Origin: Mucinivorans hirudinis
GTDB taxonomy: Bacteria > Bacteroidota > Bacteroidia > Bacteroidales > Rikenellaceae
Length of the DNA: 64,000 nucleotides
NCBI GenBank assembly: GCA_000723505.1
Contig: HG934468.1
Location: 2,574,798-2,638,797 of the forward strand
Direction: 5' to 3'
Shown: one piece after another, positions 24,243 to 32,109 of the stretch
How positions within the stretch are numbered: position 1 is the stretch's first letter
Layout: each line of letters opens with the position of its first letter
The notes under the pieces: model-generated
What the model saw: only the letters and a program-made list of their open reading frames with translations
What the model was told of the DNA's origin: nothing
Databases searched by the model: none
Program-made: the position numbers and the translations under genes

Positions 24243-25184
24243 CTACTGGTTTTCGTGTGGGTAAAGTTTGAGGTTTGCATTGAAGAATAGTATTGCGATT
24301 CTGAAGTTTTCAAATTTACGGTATCCTCTGCCGATTCTTTTTATCTCTTCGATAGAGCTGTTTAACCTCTCTGCCCTTGCATTACTTGCGCCAGTTAGTA
24401 TCGCATTTACAATTCCTTTTTTATGCCTGTCAAACATTTCTACTACTTGGGTTATCTCAGGTATATTTACCCTTAATGCGTTCTGTTTCCAAAACATATA
24501 TATTGATAATGCACTTTGATAGTTTTCTTGCCGAAACTGAATATCTCTAAAATTCTCCTTCACTTGCCAAGCCCGAGATACCTCGTAATTTGCTCCCCGT
24601 ATAGCCTCGAAAGTCGCATACTGCTTATCTGTAAAATTATTTGTGTCCTTGAGCCACAAATACTTAGTTCGTTTCAAATCTTCGTGTAACTTAACCTCTC
24701 GGCGACGTACCTTATCAACAGCCTTATTCAAATAACCGACCAAATGAAAATTATCGTGGCAGTGCAATGCTTGCCCAAAATACTCCTTTGCTGCGTAAAT
24801 ATAAGGATCCCACATATCGGTGCATATTCGCTCTACTGCCCCTCGCTGCTCCTCAGATAAACCTTTAATACACAAATTATCAACACTTTCCTTTGTCCTG
24901 CCTTTACTAACCTCTATCACAATTCCGCTCAACTCATCCGATAAAATTGATGCGTACTCGTGACCACGACTTATAGCTTTCTCGTCAATGCTAACATATT
25001 TATATAGCTCATCACTATCTCGCAATGCCATACCGCGCTCTACTGCTCGGTGCATCACGCGATGTACTTGGTCAAAACTTATACGCAATAACCTTGCCGT
25101 ACCACTCTGACTCTTGGTTACTTGCAAAGTCTCTATCGTTTTTTTTCGAGCAAAGTGGTCATACGTTCCAATGGCGCTTACCAC
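24243..25184 (-). CDS. ISAon1-family transposase, catalytic part
   Basis: A 313-residue DDE_Tnp_ISL3 transposase. Recognisable parts are the HTH near residues 18-40, VSIDEKAISRGHEYASILSD (first acidic residue), ICTDMWDPYIYAAKEYF and CHDNFHLVGYLNKAVDKVRR, and the ending NARAERLNSSIEEIKRIGRGYR (E of the triad). The start is a GTG that overlaps the end of the N-terminal ORF (GTGGTAA), so the two ORFs are coupled, as is usual for ISAon1. Confidence 0.88.
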   Translation of the reverse strand: MVSAIGTYDHFARKKTIETLQVTKSQSGTARLLRISFDQVHRVMHRAVERGMALRDSDELYKYVSIDEKAISRGHEYASILSDELSGIVIEVSKGRTKESVDNLCIKGLSEEQRGAVERICTDMWDPYIYAAKEYFGQALHCHDNFHLVGYLNKAVDKVRRREVKLHEDLKRTKYLWLKDTNNFTDKQYATFEAIRGANYEVSRAWQVKENFRDIQFRQENYQSALSIYMFWKQNALRVNIPEITQVVEMFDRHKKGIVNAILTGASNARAERLNSSIEEIKRIGRGYRKFENFRIAILFFNANLKLYPHENQ

Positions 25185-25459
25185 GGTACGCCCAAGCTTA
25201 TTACCTTATCTCCAACAATATAACGCGGAATACGGGCAACAAGGTAACTCTTATATTGCCACAAATCCAAGTGTCGCCACTCTCGAACTGAACGATAGTC
25301 ATAGATAGGATAACTTATACCATCAATAATTACCACTTCATTGTTATAGACAAGCTCAATACGAACTTCCTCGTTTTGCTCGTCGATGTCTACACTGCCT
25401 ATAGACCAATCACTACTCATAGGCAATAATAATTTACTCAATACTTCGGTTGCTGTCAT
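25178..25459 (-). CDS. ISAon1-family transposase, N-terminal region protein
   Basis: A 93-residue ORF from ATG 25459 (MTATEVLSKLLLPMSSDW), carrying the small N-terminal domain of ISAon1 transposases (IELVYNNEVVIIDGISYPIYDY). A longer in-frame reading up to 25543 would run into the nested IS1 and is not real. The two ISAon1 products are encoded by partly overlapping frames. Confidence 0.82.
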   Translation of the reverse strand: MTATEVLSKLLLPMSSDWSIGSVDIDEQNEEVRIELVYNNEVVIIDGISYPIYDYRSVREWRHLDLWQYKSYLVARIPRYIVGDKVISLGVPW

Positions 25460-25511
25460 TCGGCAAAGATAACTATTCTGGTAATGTTTCAAAATAGCTG
25501 ATTTGGTATAT

Positions 25512-26003
25512 TTATGGTGTTCTTTGGTAGAGGTTTTTTTCAATGTATATTCCTATCAGTTTGTCGTGCACTTGCTCGCTTTTTGAGAAACAAATTGTCT
25601 TTCGGCAGAGCCTTTTCAGGTGCGTTCTAAATGTTAAATTCAATCGCTCAATTTTCCAAGTGTAAGCCTTACTGATAACGTGTTTGTCCGCAGGTAACAG
25701 ACTTGAATAAGACGCCCAATCATCAGTAAAATACCTATTTATTGGGAAACATTTCATTTTATCAAGCAACTTTTTACAGGTTTCGTTATCACGCTTGCCG
25801 TTCTGCCAAGCTACTACTAATCCGCTGCTGCGGTCGATGGCGTACCAAGTCCAACGACGATTTTTCTTGTTGCCTACAAAACTCCAAAATTCGTCCATTT
25901 CAACATTATAAGCTATTTCAACATCAAGCTCCCTGAGTAAGCCTGCCTCAACCTTGTCGAATAAATAGGGGTTAATTTCGCTTGGAGTTTTTTTTAACCT
26001 CAC
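25512..26003 (-). CDS. IS1 transposase InsB part
   Basis: A 163-residue catalytic half of the IS1 transposase, with DDE-type residues in VEMDEFWSFVGNKKNRRWTW and YFTDDWASY and a following IERLNLTFRTHLKRL region. It is reached from insA by frameshifting at the A8 run (plus strand TTTTTTTT near 25989-25996). Confidence 0.88.
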   Translation of the reverse strand: MRLKKTPSEINPYLFDKVEAGLLRELDVEIAYNVEMDEFWSFVGNKKNRRWTWYAIDRSSGLVVAWQNGKRDNETCKKLLDKMKCFPINRYFTDDWASYSSLLPADKHVISKAYTWKIERLNLTFRTHLKRLCRKTICFSKSEQVHDKLIGIYIEKNLYQRTP

Positions 26004-26247
26004 CTATTACCGTGTGAGGACTTATCCCTAAAACTCTTGCTGTATCACGTATTCCACTCCCATTGGTGATCATTGTGATTATCGTCCTTTTTACGTCTGG
26101 CAGCCGCCCTTTGTTCTTAAAAGATAGCTGAAAAAACTTCCCGCAAGTCTTACATTTCCACCTTTGAGTGCCATTGGGGCTATGTCCATTCTTCTGTAAA
26201 TCTTCGCTACCGCAAAATGGGCAGCTAACTACTTTTACGTGTCTCAT
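25972..26247 (-). CDS. IS1 transposase InsA part
   Basis: A 91-residue N-terminal half with a zinc-ribbon (CPFCGSEDLQKNG ... RWKCKTCGKFF, four cysteines) and a helix-turn-helix (SGIRDTARVLGISPHTVIGEV). Overlaps insB by 32 bp for frameshifting. Confidence 0.88.
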   Translation of the reverse strand: MRHVKVVSCPFCGSEDLQKNGHSPNGTQRWKCKTCGKFFQLSFKNKGRLPDVKRTIITMITNGSGIRDTARVLGISPHTVIGEVKKNSKRN

Positions 26248-26362
26248 TTTCTCCGAGTTTTATACCTCAAAGATAAACATAATTCAGCTAATTCGCAACA
26301 CTACCACTATTCTCACACGAAATCCTGTAGAACCTTAATTTTTAGCACTCCACTTAAGTTTT

Positions 26363-26992
26363 TCAGCGCCCCCAAGTTGATGGTGATTTGCGCCACTCAC
26401 GTAGTGTTTCTAAGTCTGATTGCTCAACATAATCTTTTTCTATTGCGCAGTCTATTAGCGTATTGTAGTTGCTTAATGTTGTTAGTGCGACACCGGCATT
26501 TGCAAAATTCTCTTCCGCCGCGGGGAATCCGTATGTAAAAATGGCAACCATACCCATCACTTCCAAGCCTGCTGCCTTCAATGCCTCCACAGCATTGAGT
26601 GAGCTACTGCCTGTACTCACCAAATCCTCTACAACGACAACCTTTTTGCCTATCTCATAACTGCCCTCCACTTGGTTTGTCATCCCGTGCGACTTTGGTG
26701 CGGAACGTACGTACATAAACGGTTTGCCGAGAATCTCTGCCGCGCCTGCACCCCACGCAATAGCACCCGTAGCCACGCCGGCTATAATATCTACGTCTGG
26801 ATACTTTGCGGTAATTATCTGAGCAAACGCTTCATAGACCTGACGACGAGCGGCGGGGTATGAGAGGATTTTGCGGTTGTCGCAGTAGATTGGCGAGTGC
26901 CAACCCGAAGCCCACGTAAAGGGATTTGCAGGACTCAATTTTATTGCGTTAATTTGTAATAGCGTTTTTGCTATCTCCTTTTCTACATCCAT
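26363..26992 (-). CDS. pyrE: Orotate phosphoribosyltransferase
   Basis: A 209-residue enzyme of pyrimidine synthesis that joins orotate and PRPP to give OMP and pyrophosphate. The PRPP loop KVVVVEDLVSTGSSS is unmistakable, and FTWASGWHSPIYCDNRKILSY plus YVRSAPKSHG are typical PyrE segments. Full length for the family. It is divergent from the Nudix gene with only one base between the two start codons. ISAon1 lies just downstream of its stop, so its natural terminator (a palindromic repeat) has been split. Confidence 0.95.
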   Translation of the reverse strand: MDVEKEIAKTLLQINAIKLSPANPFTWASGWHSPIYCDNRKILSYPAARRQVYEAFAQIITAKYPDVDIIAGVATGAIAWGAGAAEILGKPFMYVRSAPKSHGMTNQVEGSYEIGKKVVVVEDLVSTGSSSLNAVEALKAAGLEVMGMVAIFTYGFPAAEENFANAGVALTTLSNYNTLIDCAIEKDYVEQSDLETLREWRKSPSTWGR

Positions 26993-26993
26993 T

Positions 26994-27566
26994 ATGGTAA
27001 CAATTTATTATTCAGACAAGTATTTGATTTTCGGCTCGTGTGCCTCATTGGTTGGCGATGAGGTTATTGTCACGGATGCCCGCAAGGCAAAGTTAGAGCT
27101 TTTTTCCGACAATGCAAAACCGGTGCGGCTCATTTCGCGAGATTGGGAATTGGAATTACAAAAATTTATTGCTACCTTTGAGCTAATCGAGGCAGCGGGC
27201 GGAGTAGTCTTCAATCCGCAGGGCAAGTTGTTGTTGATTTTCCGAAACGGGAAGTGGGATTTGCCCAAAGGCAAGTTGGAGGAAGGTGAGAGGATGGAGG
27301 AGTGTGCCGTGCGCGAGGTTGAGGAGGAGTGCGGTATCACCGGATTGAGTATAACTACTTTTAGAGCAAATACATATCACATCTATAGTATTGGAGAAAG
27401 ATTGATTCTCAAGCGCACTTGGTGGTATGATATGAGGTGCGACAACGACCGAGAGCCCACACCGCAAACCACCGAAGGGATAACTGCCGCACGGTGGATT
27501 GGCGAGGGTGAGGTGGTTGATTGTTTGAGGAATACATATACAACCATACACTCGATATTGATATGA
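26994..27566 (+). CDS. Nudix hydrolase
   Basis: A 190-residue protein. The complete Nudix box GX5EX7REUXEEXGU occupies residues 93-115 (GKLEEGE, then REVEEECGI). An N-terminal 65-residue beta-rich domain precedes it, and WYDMRCDN...TTEGITAARWI follows, as in the Bacteroidota Nudix proteins that hydrolyse nucleoside diphosphate derivatives. Exact substrate not predictable. Start codon is one base from that of pyrE on the other strand. Confidence 0.9.
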   Translation: MVTIYYSDKYLIFGSCASLVGDEVIVTDARKAKLELFSDNAKPVRLISRDWELELQKFIATFELIEAAGGVVFNPQGKLLLIFRNGKWDLPKGKLEEGERMEECAVREVEEECGITGLSITTFRANTYHIYSIGERLILKRTWWYDMRCDNDREPTPQTTEGITAARWIGEGEVVDCLRNTYTTIHSILI

Positions 27567-27735
27567 TTAGATAGGGGGGGGCGGGTTAATGCCGAGTTAA
27601 TAACAGCGAAATAACCTCTTGTAGCCATTTTGAGCGAAGTGAGGGATTTGATTGAGGATGAGGATTTGAAACTTATAAAAAGGTTTATCGCTTGGTTCGC
27701 AATGATACCACTAATACGTATGACTATATTATTAT

Positions 27736-28392
27736 ATGATAGAAATCCTAAAAAAATGCCCGCTATTTATTGGGCTTGATGGCGAGACTATTGAGAGATT
27801 GCTTGCCTCTTCCTCGTATATGATTAATCGCTACGAGCAGAACGCACTTATCGCGCGCCGCGATACGGCATACTCTGGTCTATTGATTATTGTGGAGGGT
27901 TCGGTGCGCGGAACTATTATGCAATCAAATGGCAACGAGAGGGTTATTGATATAATAGGTGCGGGACAGTTGATTGCGCCGGCATTCCTTTTCGGGGGGT
28001 ACAATCGCTTGCCAATAGATGTTTATGCCAACGAGACGGTACGGATTATGACCCTGCATCGTGGCTCACTTTTCGAGATGATGCAGGATAACACGGTGGT
28101 TTTGTCCAACTTTATTGATATTGTGTCGAACCGTGCCAACTTTTTTTCGCGGAAGATTTATGCGCTCACAGTGCTTATGCTTAAAGAGAAAGTTGCCGGA
28201 TACCTGTACGGACTAGCTGTGCACGACTCGGAATTGAAGTTGGATATTGCAGCAATGGCTCTGGCGCTCGATACCACACGCGAAAGCTGCGTTCAAACAC
28301 TATCAGAGCTTGAACGCAAGGGGTTGATAAAAGTTGAGGGCGAATTGGTTTACATTCTCAACAGAGAAGCAATAAGACAACTAGTCGTGTAG
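27736..28392 (+). CDS. Crp/Fnr-family transcriptional regulator
   Basis: A 218-residue protein with an N-terminal cyclic-nucleotide-binding-like beta roll (about 10-120: LIIVEGSVRGTIM, FGGYNRLPIDVYANETV), a dimerisation helix (about 125-150) and a C-terminal HTH_Crp (about 165-205: LDIAAMALALDTTRESCVQT). No cysteines for an iron-sulfur cluster are evident at the N terminus beyond C8. Target genes unknown. The neighbours (Nudix, RND permease) do not reveal its regulon. It converges on a small ORF with a 7-bp gap. Confidence 0.9.
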   Translation: MIEILKKCPLFIGLDGETIERLLASSSYMINRYEQNALIARRDTAYSGLLIIVEGSVRGTIMQSNGNERVIDIIGAGQLIAPAFLFGGYNRLPIDVYANETVRIMTLHRGSLFEMMQDNTVVLSNFIDIVSNRANFFSRKIYALTVLMLKEKVAGYLYGLAVHDSELKLDIAAMALALDTTRESCVQTLSELERKGLIKVEGELVYILNREAIRQLVV

Positions 28393-28399
28393 CGGAGCT

Positions 28400-28543
28400 C
28401 TAGTTGTTACTAACCGCGAGTGCGTTTTTGAGCAGGAGGTCAATAGCCATCAAATCGTAATCCTCACCGATAACGTGTGTGGTCATCAACTCGTCATCAT
28501 CGTGGTTTGCCTCGTTTGGGATTTCTGAGTAGTTTTGTTCCAT
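28400..28543 (-). CDS. Small acidic protein, 47 residues
   Basis: ATG 28543 to TAG 28400 encodes a natural-looking acidic peptide: MEQNYSEIPNEANHDDDELM, then a region with LIMAIDLLLKNALAVSNN-like helix character at the end (exact ending DLMAIDLLLKNALAVSNN). It lies convergent to the Crp/Fnr gene. Not recognised as a family. The balanced composition and the lack of a competing frame argue for a gene. Confidence 0.5.
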   Translation of the reverse strand: MEQNYSEIPNEANHDDDELMTTHVIGEDYDLMAIDLLLKNALAVSNN

Positions 28544-28696
28544 TAGCAACTTTGTTTGTTTTTCGTATTAACGACATCACAAGGGTGAGTAGTATGTATA
28601 TTGTAAAATATTTTTGTTTCCGTAAAACACATCGGCGCAGTAGGCTGAATTTGGAATGCTCGCGGATGCAATAAGGGGAAAAATTGCTGTTAGGGA

Positions 28697-28729
28697 GGGG
28701 GCTAATAATTAATTTTTAGAACTCCCCCC
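28697..28729. repeat. 33-bp palindromic intergenic repeat, IS5-end-like
   Basis: GGGGG (28697-28701) and CCCCCC (28724-28729) bracket an AT-rich core with CTAA/TTAG pairing. On the minus strand it starts GGGGGGAGTTCTAAAAATTA, nearly the same as both ends of the IS5 element at 59828-61109. It lies six bases after the RND stop. A second copy, split by ISAon1, lies 20 bases after the pyrE stop. It may act as a terminator. Confidence 0.6.
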
Positions 28730-28734
28730 AAGGA

Positions 28735-31700
28735 CTAATCTGTTTTCAAGAACACCGGCATCACGATAAAAATCGCCACCACCGAGAATATCATACCGCC
28801 CATCGCTCCGGCGGCAAATGTGAACCAAAAGGGTTCGCGAGATATTACCACAAAGGGAATCAAGCCGAGCACGGTGGAGATGATAGTGAGTAGGATAGGC
28901 ACTATCTTGCGGTTGAAAGCTCTCAAATAGTTCCCCACTTGGTTATATTCGTTAATCACGTAAATGCCCGCATTGACCACCAAACCGCAGAGCAGCACGA
29001 AGGATGCAAAGCCGCCTTGGTCGAACTTCAACTCAAATAGCCAGAAGGTGAGGAAAACGCCGATAAAGGAGACGGGTATCATCAGGATAATAACCAACGG
29101 TTGCAGGAGCGATTCAAAGAGAATGGAGCAGATTACAAAGATGATGGCGATGATGAGCAGCAGTAGCGCGTACTGTATTCCCTGATTCTCGTACCACCAG
29201 CCGTAGCCTTGGTCTTTGACCTTATATCCAATGGGCAGCACATCGCGGAGCTTATCCATATTACGCTTTGTGAAGCGGCTCGCCAACTCCGAAGAGCCTA
29301 CGAAGTCGAACGCCACCGTCAGGGTGTACTCCTGATTGCTCTTGTGGATATTGTTGCCCGAGCGGCGTTTGGCTATTGAGCCGAGCTCCGCCAATTTCAC
29401 GGAGTTATCCCCCACTTGGATAATGTCGTTGCCCAAGTGCCACACATCAAACTCCTCTTCCCCTCCCGATACCAGAACAACGTTCTCTTGAACACCCTCG
29501 CGATAGACGGAGGGCAGTGAGGTGCGGTAGAGATTCTGCTCGATGGCACGGTAATACTCCGAAGGATTTACGCCATAGAGTGCGAACTTCTCGAAGTTGA
29601 AATCGAGAAAATATTCGGTAAAGGTCGAAGCCGAGCCCCAGTTAATCTGCCCCGCAATCTCTACGCCCGACACACGTGGATTGACTCTGATAGAGTCGGA
29701 CAGCTCCTGCGCATAGCGGTAGAGTTGCTCGTAGTTATAGCCTGTCAGCTCAATTCTATTAGCCTTCCACCCGCTCGAAACATTATTAGAAAAACCCTGC
29801 CCCACGCCATATATACCCCACGTGGCACCGCCCAGCGAAATAGCCTTGCTCGTTGCCATATCTTTGAGCATATATGGAAATCCCGTGCGGTCGGCTTCGG
29901 GCTTGAATGTTACGCTGATATTGGCATTGTTGTACGCCGAAACGCGCGTTTGGAAAGCCTCCACTTCGTCAAATCCGCTCAGGAAGGTCTCCATATCGCG
30001 AATGGCATCGTTGAGCTGGTGGATGGTGCACCCCTCGGGCAGTGCGGCATTGATGGAGAGCACGGTGCGTTGATTATCCTCGCGGAAGCCGCCACCCCCG
30101 CCAAGAGCATTCTTGGCAAAGAGGCGCATCGAGCCGCCAAGAGCAGGCTCAACCCACTTTTTGACCTTGGTTTGGTAGAACTCCCCGCCGATGGTCTTGT
30201 TATAAAACTCCTGCCAACGATTGAGCGAATCTACAGGTTGCCCATAATACTTTGGCTGTCCCAACTTCGTGGGGAGCAGCTGAACGGGAATGCCGAAGCC
30301 GAGAATCAGAGCGGTGATATATATCCACTTGTGCCGCTTGCTCCACGCAATCCACCTCCGATATATTTTAGAAATCTTAGCCGTTCGCCGCAGCCCGCGG
30401 GACGATTTGCGCTTGCGCGTGAGCGAGCGCACAGGCATCTTTTCGAGCAGGGCGGGTATGAAGAAGAGCGACACCACCATCGAGACCACCAAGTTTATGA
30501 CAATCACCGCCGAGAAGTCCACAAGGTTCTCGCGCTGCTCGGCAGGCAGAAAGAGCACTATGGAGAGCGCGCCGATGGTGGTGAGTAGTGCGGCAAGGAT
30601 GGCGATAAAGACCTTCAGGTTGCGATACCTGCCGTAGTGGTCAATCATAATGATTGAGGTGTCGATGATTAACCCCAGCGATACGGTTATCCCAGCCAGG
30701 GAGTAGAGGTGTATTTCCAGTCGGAATATATTGTAGAATATGAAGGCAATGAGAATATTGGCAGTCAAGGTGATGATGATGAGCATCAAATACCGAAAAC
30801 TTCTACTCACCAGAAAGACAAAGAGCAGCAGAATCAGCACCGAGAGTCCGCTTCGCAGGTAGATTTTTGCAAGCTCGCCCCGCACATAGACCGAAGAATC
30901 CTCCACCAACGAGAGCGAATAGCCCTCGGGCAGTGTGCGGCTAATCTCCTCTGCCTCTCTTTTGACCTGGTCGCTCAGGCGGAGCGTATTTACGTGCTTC
31001 TCGGGCGTGATAGTCAGGTTTATGTTGTTTAGTCCGTTGAGCCTGTAATAGTAGTTGGGCAGTGCTTGGCGGTAATCAATAGTGGCGATGTACCCAAGGG
31101 TGATAATTCGTCCCGCAACATTTTTGATGGCAATCTTGCCCCAATCCTCGGGCTGCATATCGCTGTTTTTCAGCACCACGCTTAGCTCCTCACCATTTTC
31201 ATTCTCGGATAGTCCCAGCTCGCGAGTGCCGTTATGGTTGCCGATTGCCGTTTGAATCTCGCGCCCGGTGATACCTGCCACGGCGCACTTCTCGGGGTCG
31301 AAGGTGATGACCCACTCAAAGGGTGTTGCGCCGCTGACGTTCACCTGCTTCACACCCTCGATGCGTGCGAGAGGGTCGGCGATACTCTTCTGTGCGTACT
31401 CCTGAATCTGCCACGTGGGCAGGTCGGCATTTATCGTGTAGATAAGCATCGGCGGGGTGTACTCGCCCGTTGTCGAGGAGGAGAGCGAGGGGTAGCTTGC
31501 CCCCGTGGGCAGTTGGGGGTAGACCTGACGGATTTTGGACGAAATCTCGAAGCGGACGGCATCCATATTAGCCTCATCCTTGAACTCGAGCGTAATCGAG
31601 CCGCCATCCTTGCGCGAAACCGACCCTATGCGCTTCACTCCCGAGATTGGGGCAAAAAGCCCCTCGAGCTTGGAGGTTATCTCCTGCTCGACAACGCGCG

Positions 31701-31866
31701 CCGAAGCCCCGCCCCACGAATAGTTTATCGAGAGCGACTGACTCTTCTTGGTCGGTTGATACTGAATACCGAGTAGCGGCACCATCGCCGCGCCGATAAT
31801 CATCAACACAACCATCGAAAGTATAACGGAAAATGGTGAGAGATTTTTCATGGTTTTTTTAATCAT
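28735..31866 (-). CDS. RND-family efflux permease (AcrB/CusA-like)
   Basis: About 1043 residues from ATG 31866 (a GTG two codons upstream and ATG 31851 are alternatives). An N-terminal membrane helix (SVILSMVVLMIIGAAMVPLL), a large periplasmic loop, a block of six helices (SGLSVLILLLFVFLVS and so on), a second periplasmic loop and a last block of helices near the C terminus give the 12-TM RND layout. RND pumps export drugs, metals or lipids using proton flux. No membrane-fusion protein or TolC-like channel lies beside it. A palindromic repeat follows the stop; a tandem-repeat array lies upstream. Confidence 0.9.
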   Translation of the reverse strand: MIKKTMKNLSPFSVILSMVVLMIIGAAMVPLLGIQYQPTKKSQSLSINYSWGGASARVVEQEITSKLEGLFAPISGVKRIGSVSRKDGGSITLEFKDEANMDAVRFEISSKIRQVYPQLPTGASYPSLSSSTTGEYTPPMLIYTINADLPTWQIQEYAQKSIADPLARIEGVKQVNVSGATPFEWVITFDPEKCAVAGITGREIQTAIGNHNGTRELGLSENENGEELSVVLKNSDMQPEDWGKIAIKNVAGRIITLGYIATIDYRQALPNYYYRLNGLNNINLTITPEKHVNTLRLSDQVKREAEEISRTLPEGYSLSLVEDSSVYVRGELAKIYLRSGLSVLILLLFVFLVSRSFRYLMLIIITLTANILIAFIFYNIFRLEIHLYSLAGITVSLGLIIDTSIIMIDHYGRYRNLKVFIAILAALLTTIGALSIVLFLPAEQRENLVDFSAVIVINLVVSMVVSLFFIPALLEKMPVRSLTRKRKSSRGLRRTAKISKIYRRWIAWSKRHKWIYITALILGFGIPVQLLPTKLGQPKYYGQPVDSLNRWQEFYNKTIGGEFYQTKVKKWVEPALGGSMRLFAKNALGGGGGFREDNQRTVLSINAALPEGCTIHQLNDAIRDMETFLSGFDEVEAFQTRVSAYNNANISVTFKPEADRTGFPYMLKDMATSKAISLGGATWGIYGVGQGFSNNVSSGWKANRIELTGYNYEQLYRYAQELSDSIRVNPRVSGVEIAGQINWGSASTFTEYFLDFNFEKFALYGVNPSEYYRAIEQNLYRTSLPSVYREGVQENVVLVSGGEEEFDVWHLGNDIIQVGDNSVKLAELGSIAKRRSGNNIHKSNQEYTLTVAFDFVGSSELASRFTKRNMDKLRDVLPIGYKVKDQGYGWWYENQGIQYALLLLIIAIIFVICSILFESLLQPLVIILMIPVSFIGVFLTFWLFELKFDQGGFASFVLLCGLVVNAGIYVINEYNQVGNYLRAFNRKIVPILLTIISTVLGLIPFVVISREPFWFTFAAGAMGGMIFSVVAIFIVMPVFLKTD

Positions 31867-31893
31867 AGCCACCCCAAAGTCCCAAATGACCTA

Positions 31894-31927
31894 CAAGTCC
31901 TAAAAGTCCTAAAAGTCCTAAAAGTCC
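31894..31927. repeat. Short tandem array, 9-bp unit
   Basis: About four copies of AAGTCCTAA. It belongs to the same repeat family as those at 33375-33428, 34795-35055 and 38660-38790. It lies in the divergent/upstream region of the RND gene. Confidence 0.75.
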
Positions 31928-31977
31928 CAATAGCTACCGCCCCCTATAGCAACAATATCACGCCAGCGGAATAAAAA

Positions 31978-32021
31978 ACACCGGAACACACCCCGAATAA
32001 TGGCAGTTAATGTTCCGGTGT
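31978..32021 (-). terminator. Terminator of the galactose operon
   Basis: ACACCGGAACA (31978-31988) pairs perfectly with TGTTCCGGTGT (32011-32021). Read on the minus strand the hairpin is followed by TTTTTTATT. It lies 88 bp after the galK stop. Confidence 0.8.
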
Positions 32022-32109
32022 AGCATATTCAGAGATCTTTTATTATAGATGGCTTACGATAGATAAAATATGCCATCATAAAAGTGCCATCATATTTTAT
32101 GTCAAATAA

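Larger units (their letters stand above)
25480..26305 (-). mobile_element. IS1-family element nested in ISAon1
   Basis: It is 826 bp, with ends GGTAATGTTTCAAAATAGCT at 25480 and the imperfect complement ending CAACACTACC at 26305, flanked by the 8-bp duplication ACTATTCT (25472-25479 and 26306-26313). insA and insB overlap with an A8 slippery run on the minus strand, as in IS1. All features are intact, so this is a recent and probably active insertion. Confidence 0.9.
24239..26334 (-). mobile_element. ISAon1-type element (ISL3 group) interrupted by IS1
   Basis: Inverted ends of 21 bp with two mismatches: left 24239-24259 starts GGTTCTACTGG, right 26314-26334 ends with its complement CCTGTAGAACC. 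The target duplication TTAATTTT is at 24231-24238 and 26335-26342. Removing the nested IS1 (826 bp plus its 8-bp duplication) leaves about 1.26 kb, the expected size. Two ORFs encode the transposase. The nested IS1 sits 20 bp before the first start codon and detaches the -33 region from the -7 element (TATCTTTGC on the minus strand, 25463-25471), so expression is probably impaired. Confidence 0.88.

Noticed and set aside
29725-30588. 287-residue plus-strand ORF
   Set aside because: It lies antisense inside the RND permease gene, whose membrane helices and family motifs are clear; the ORF composition is that of a shadow frame.
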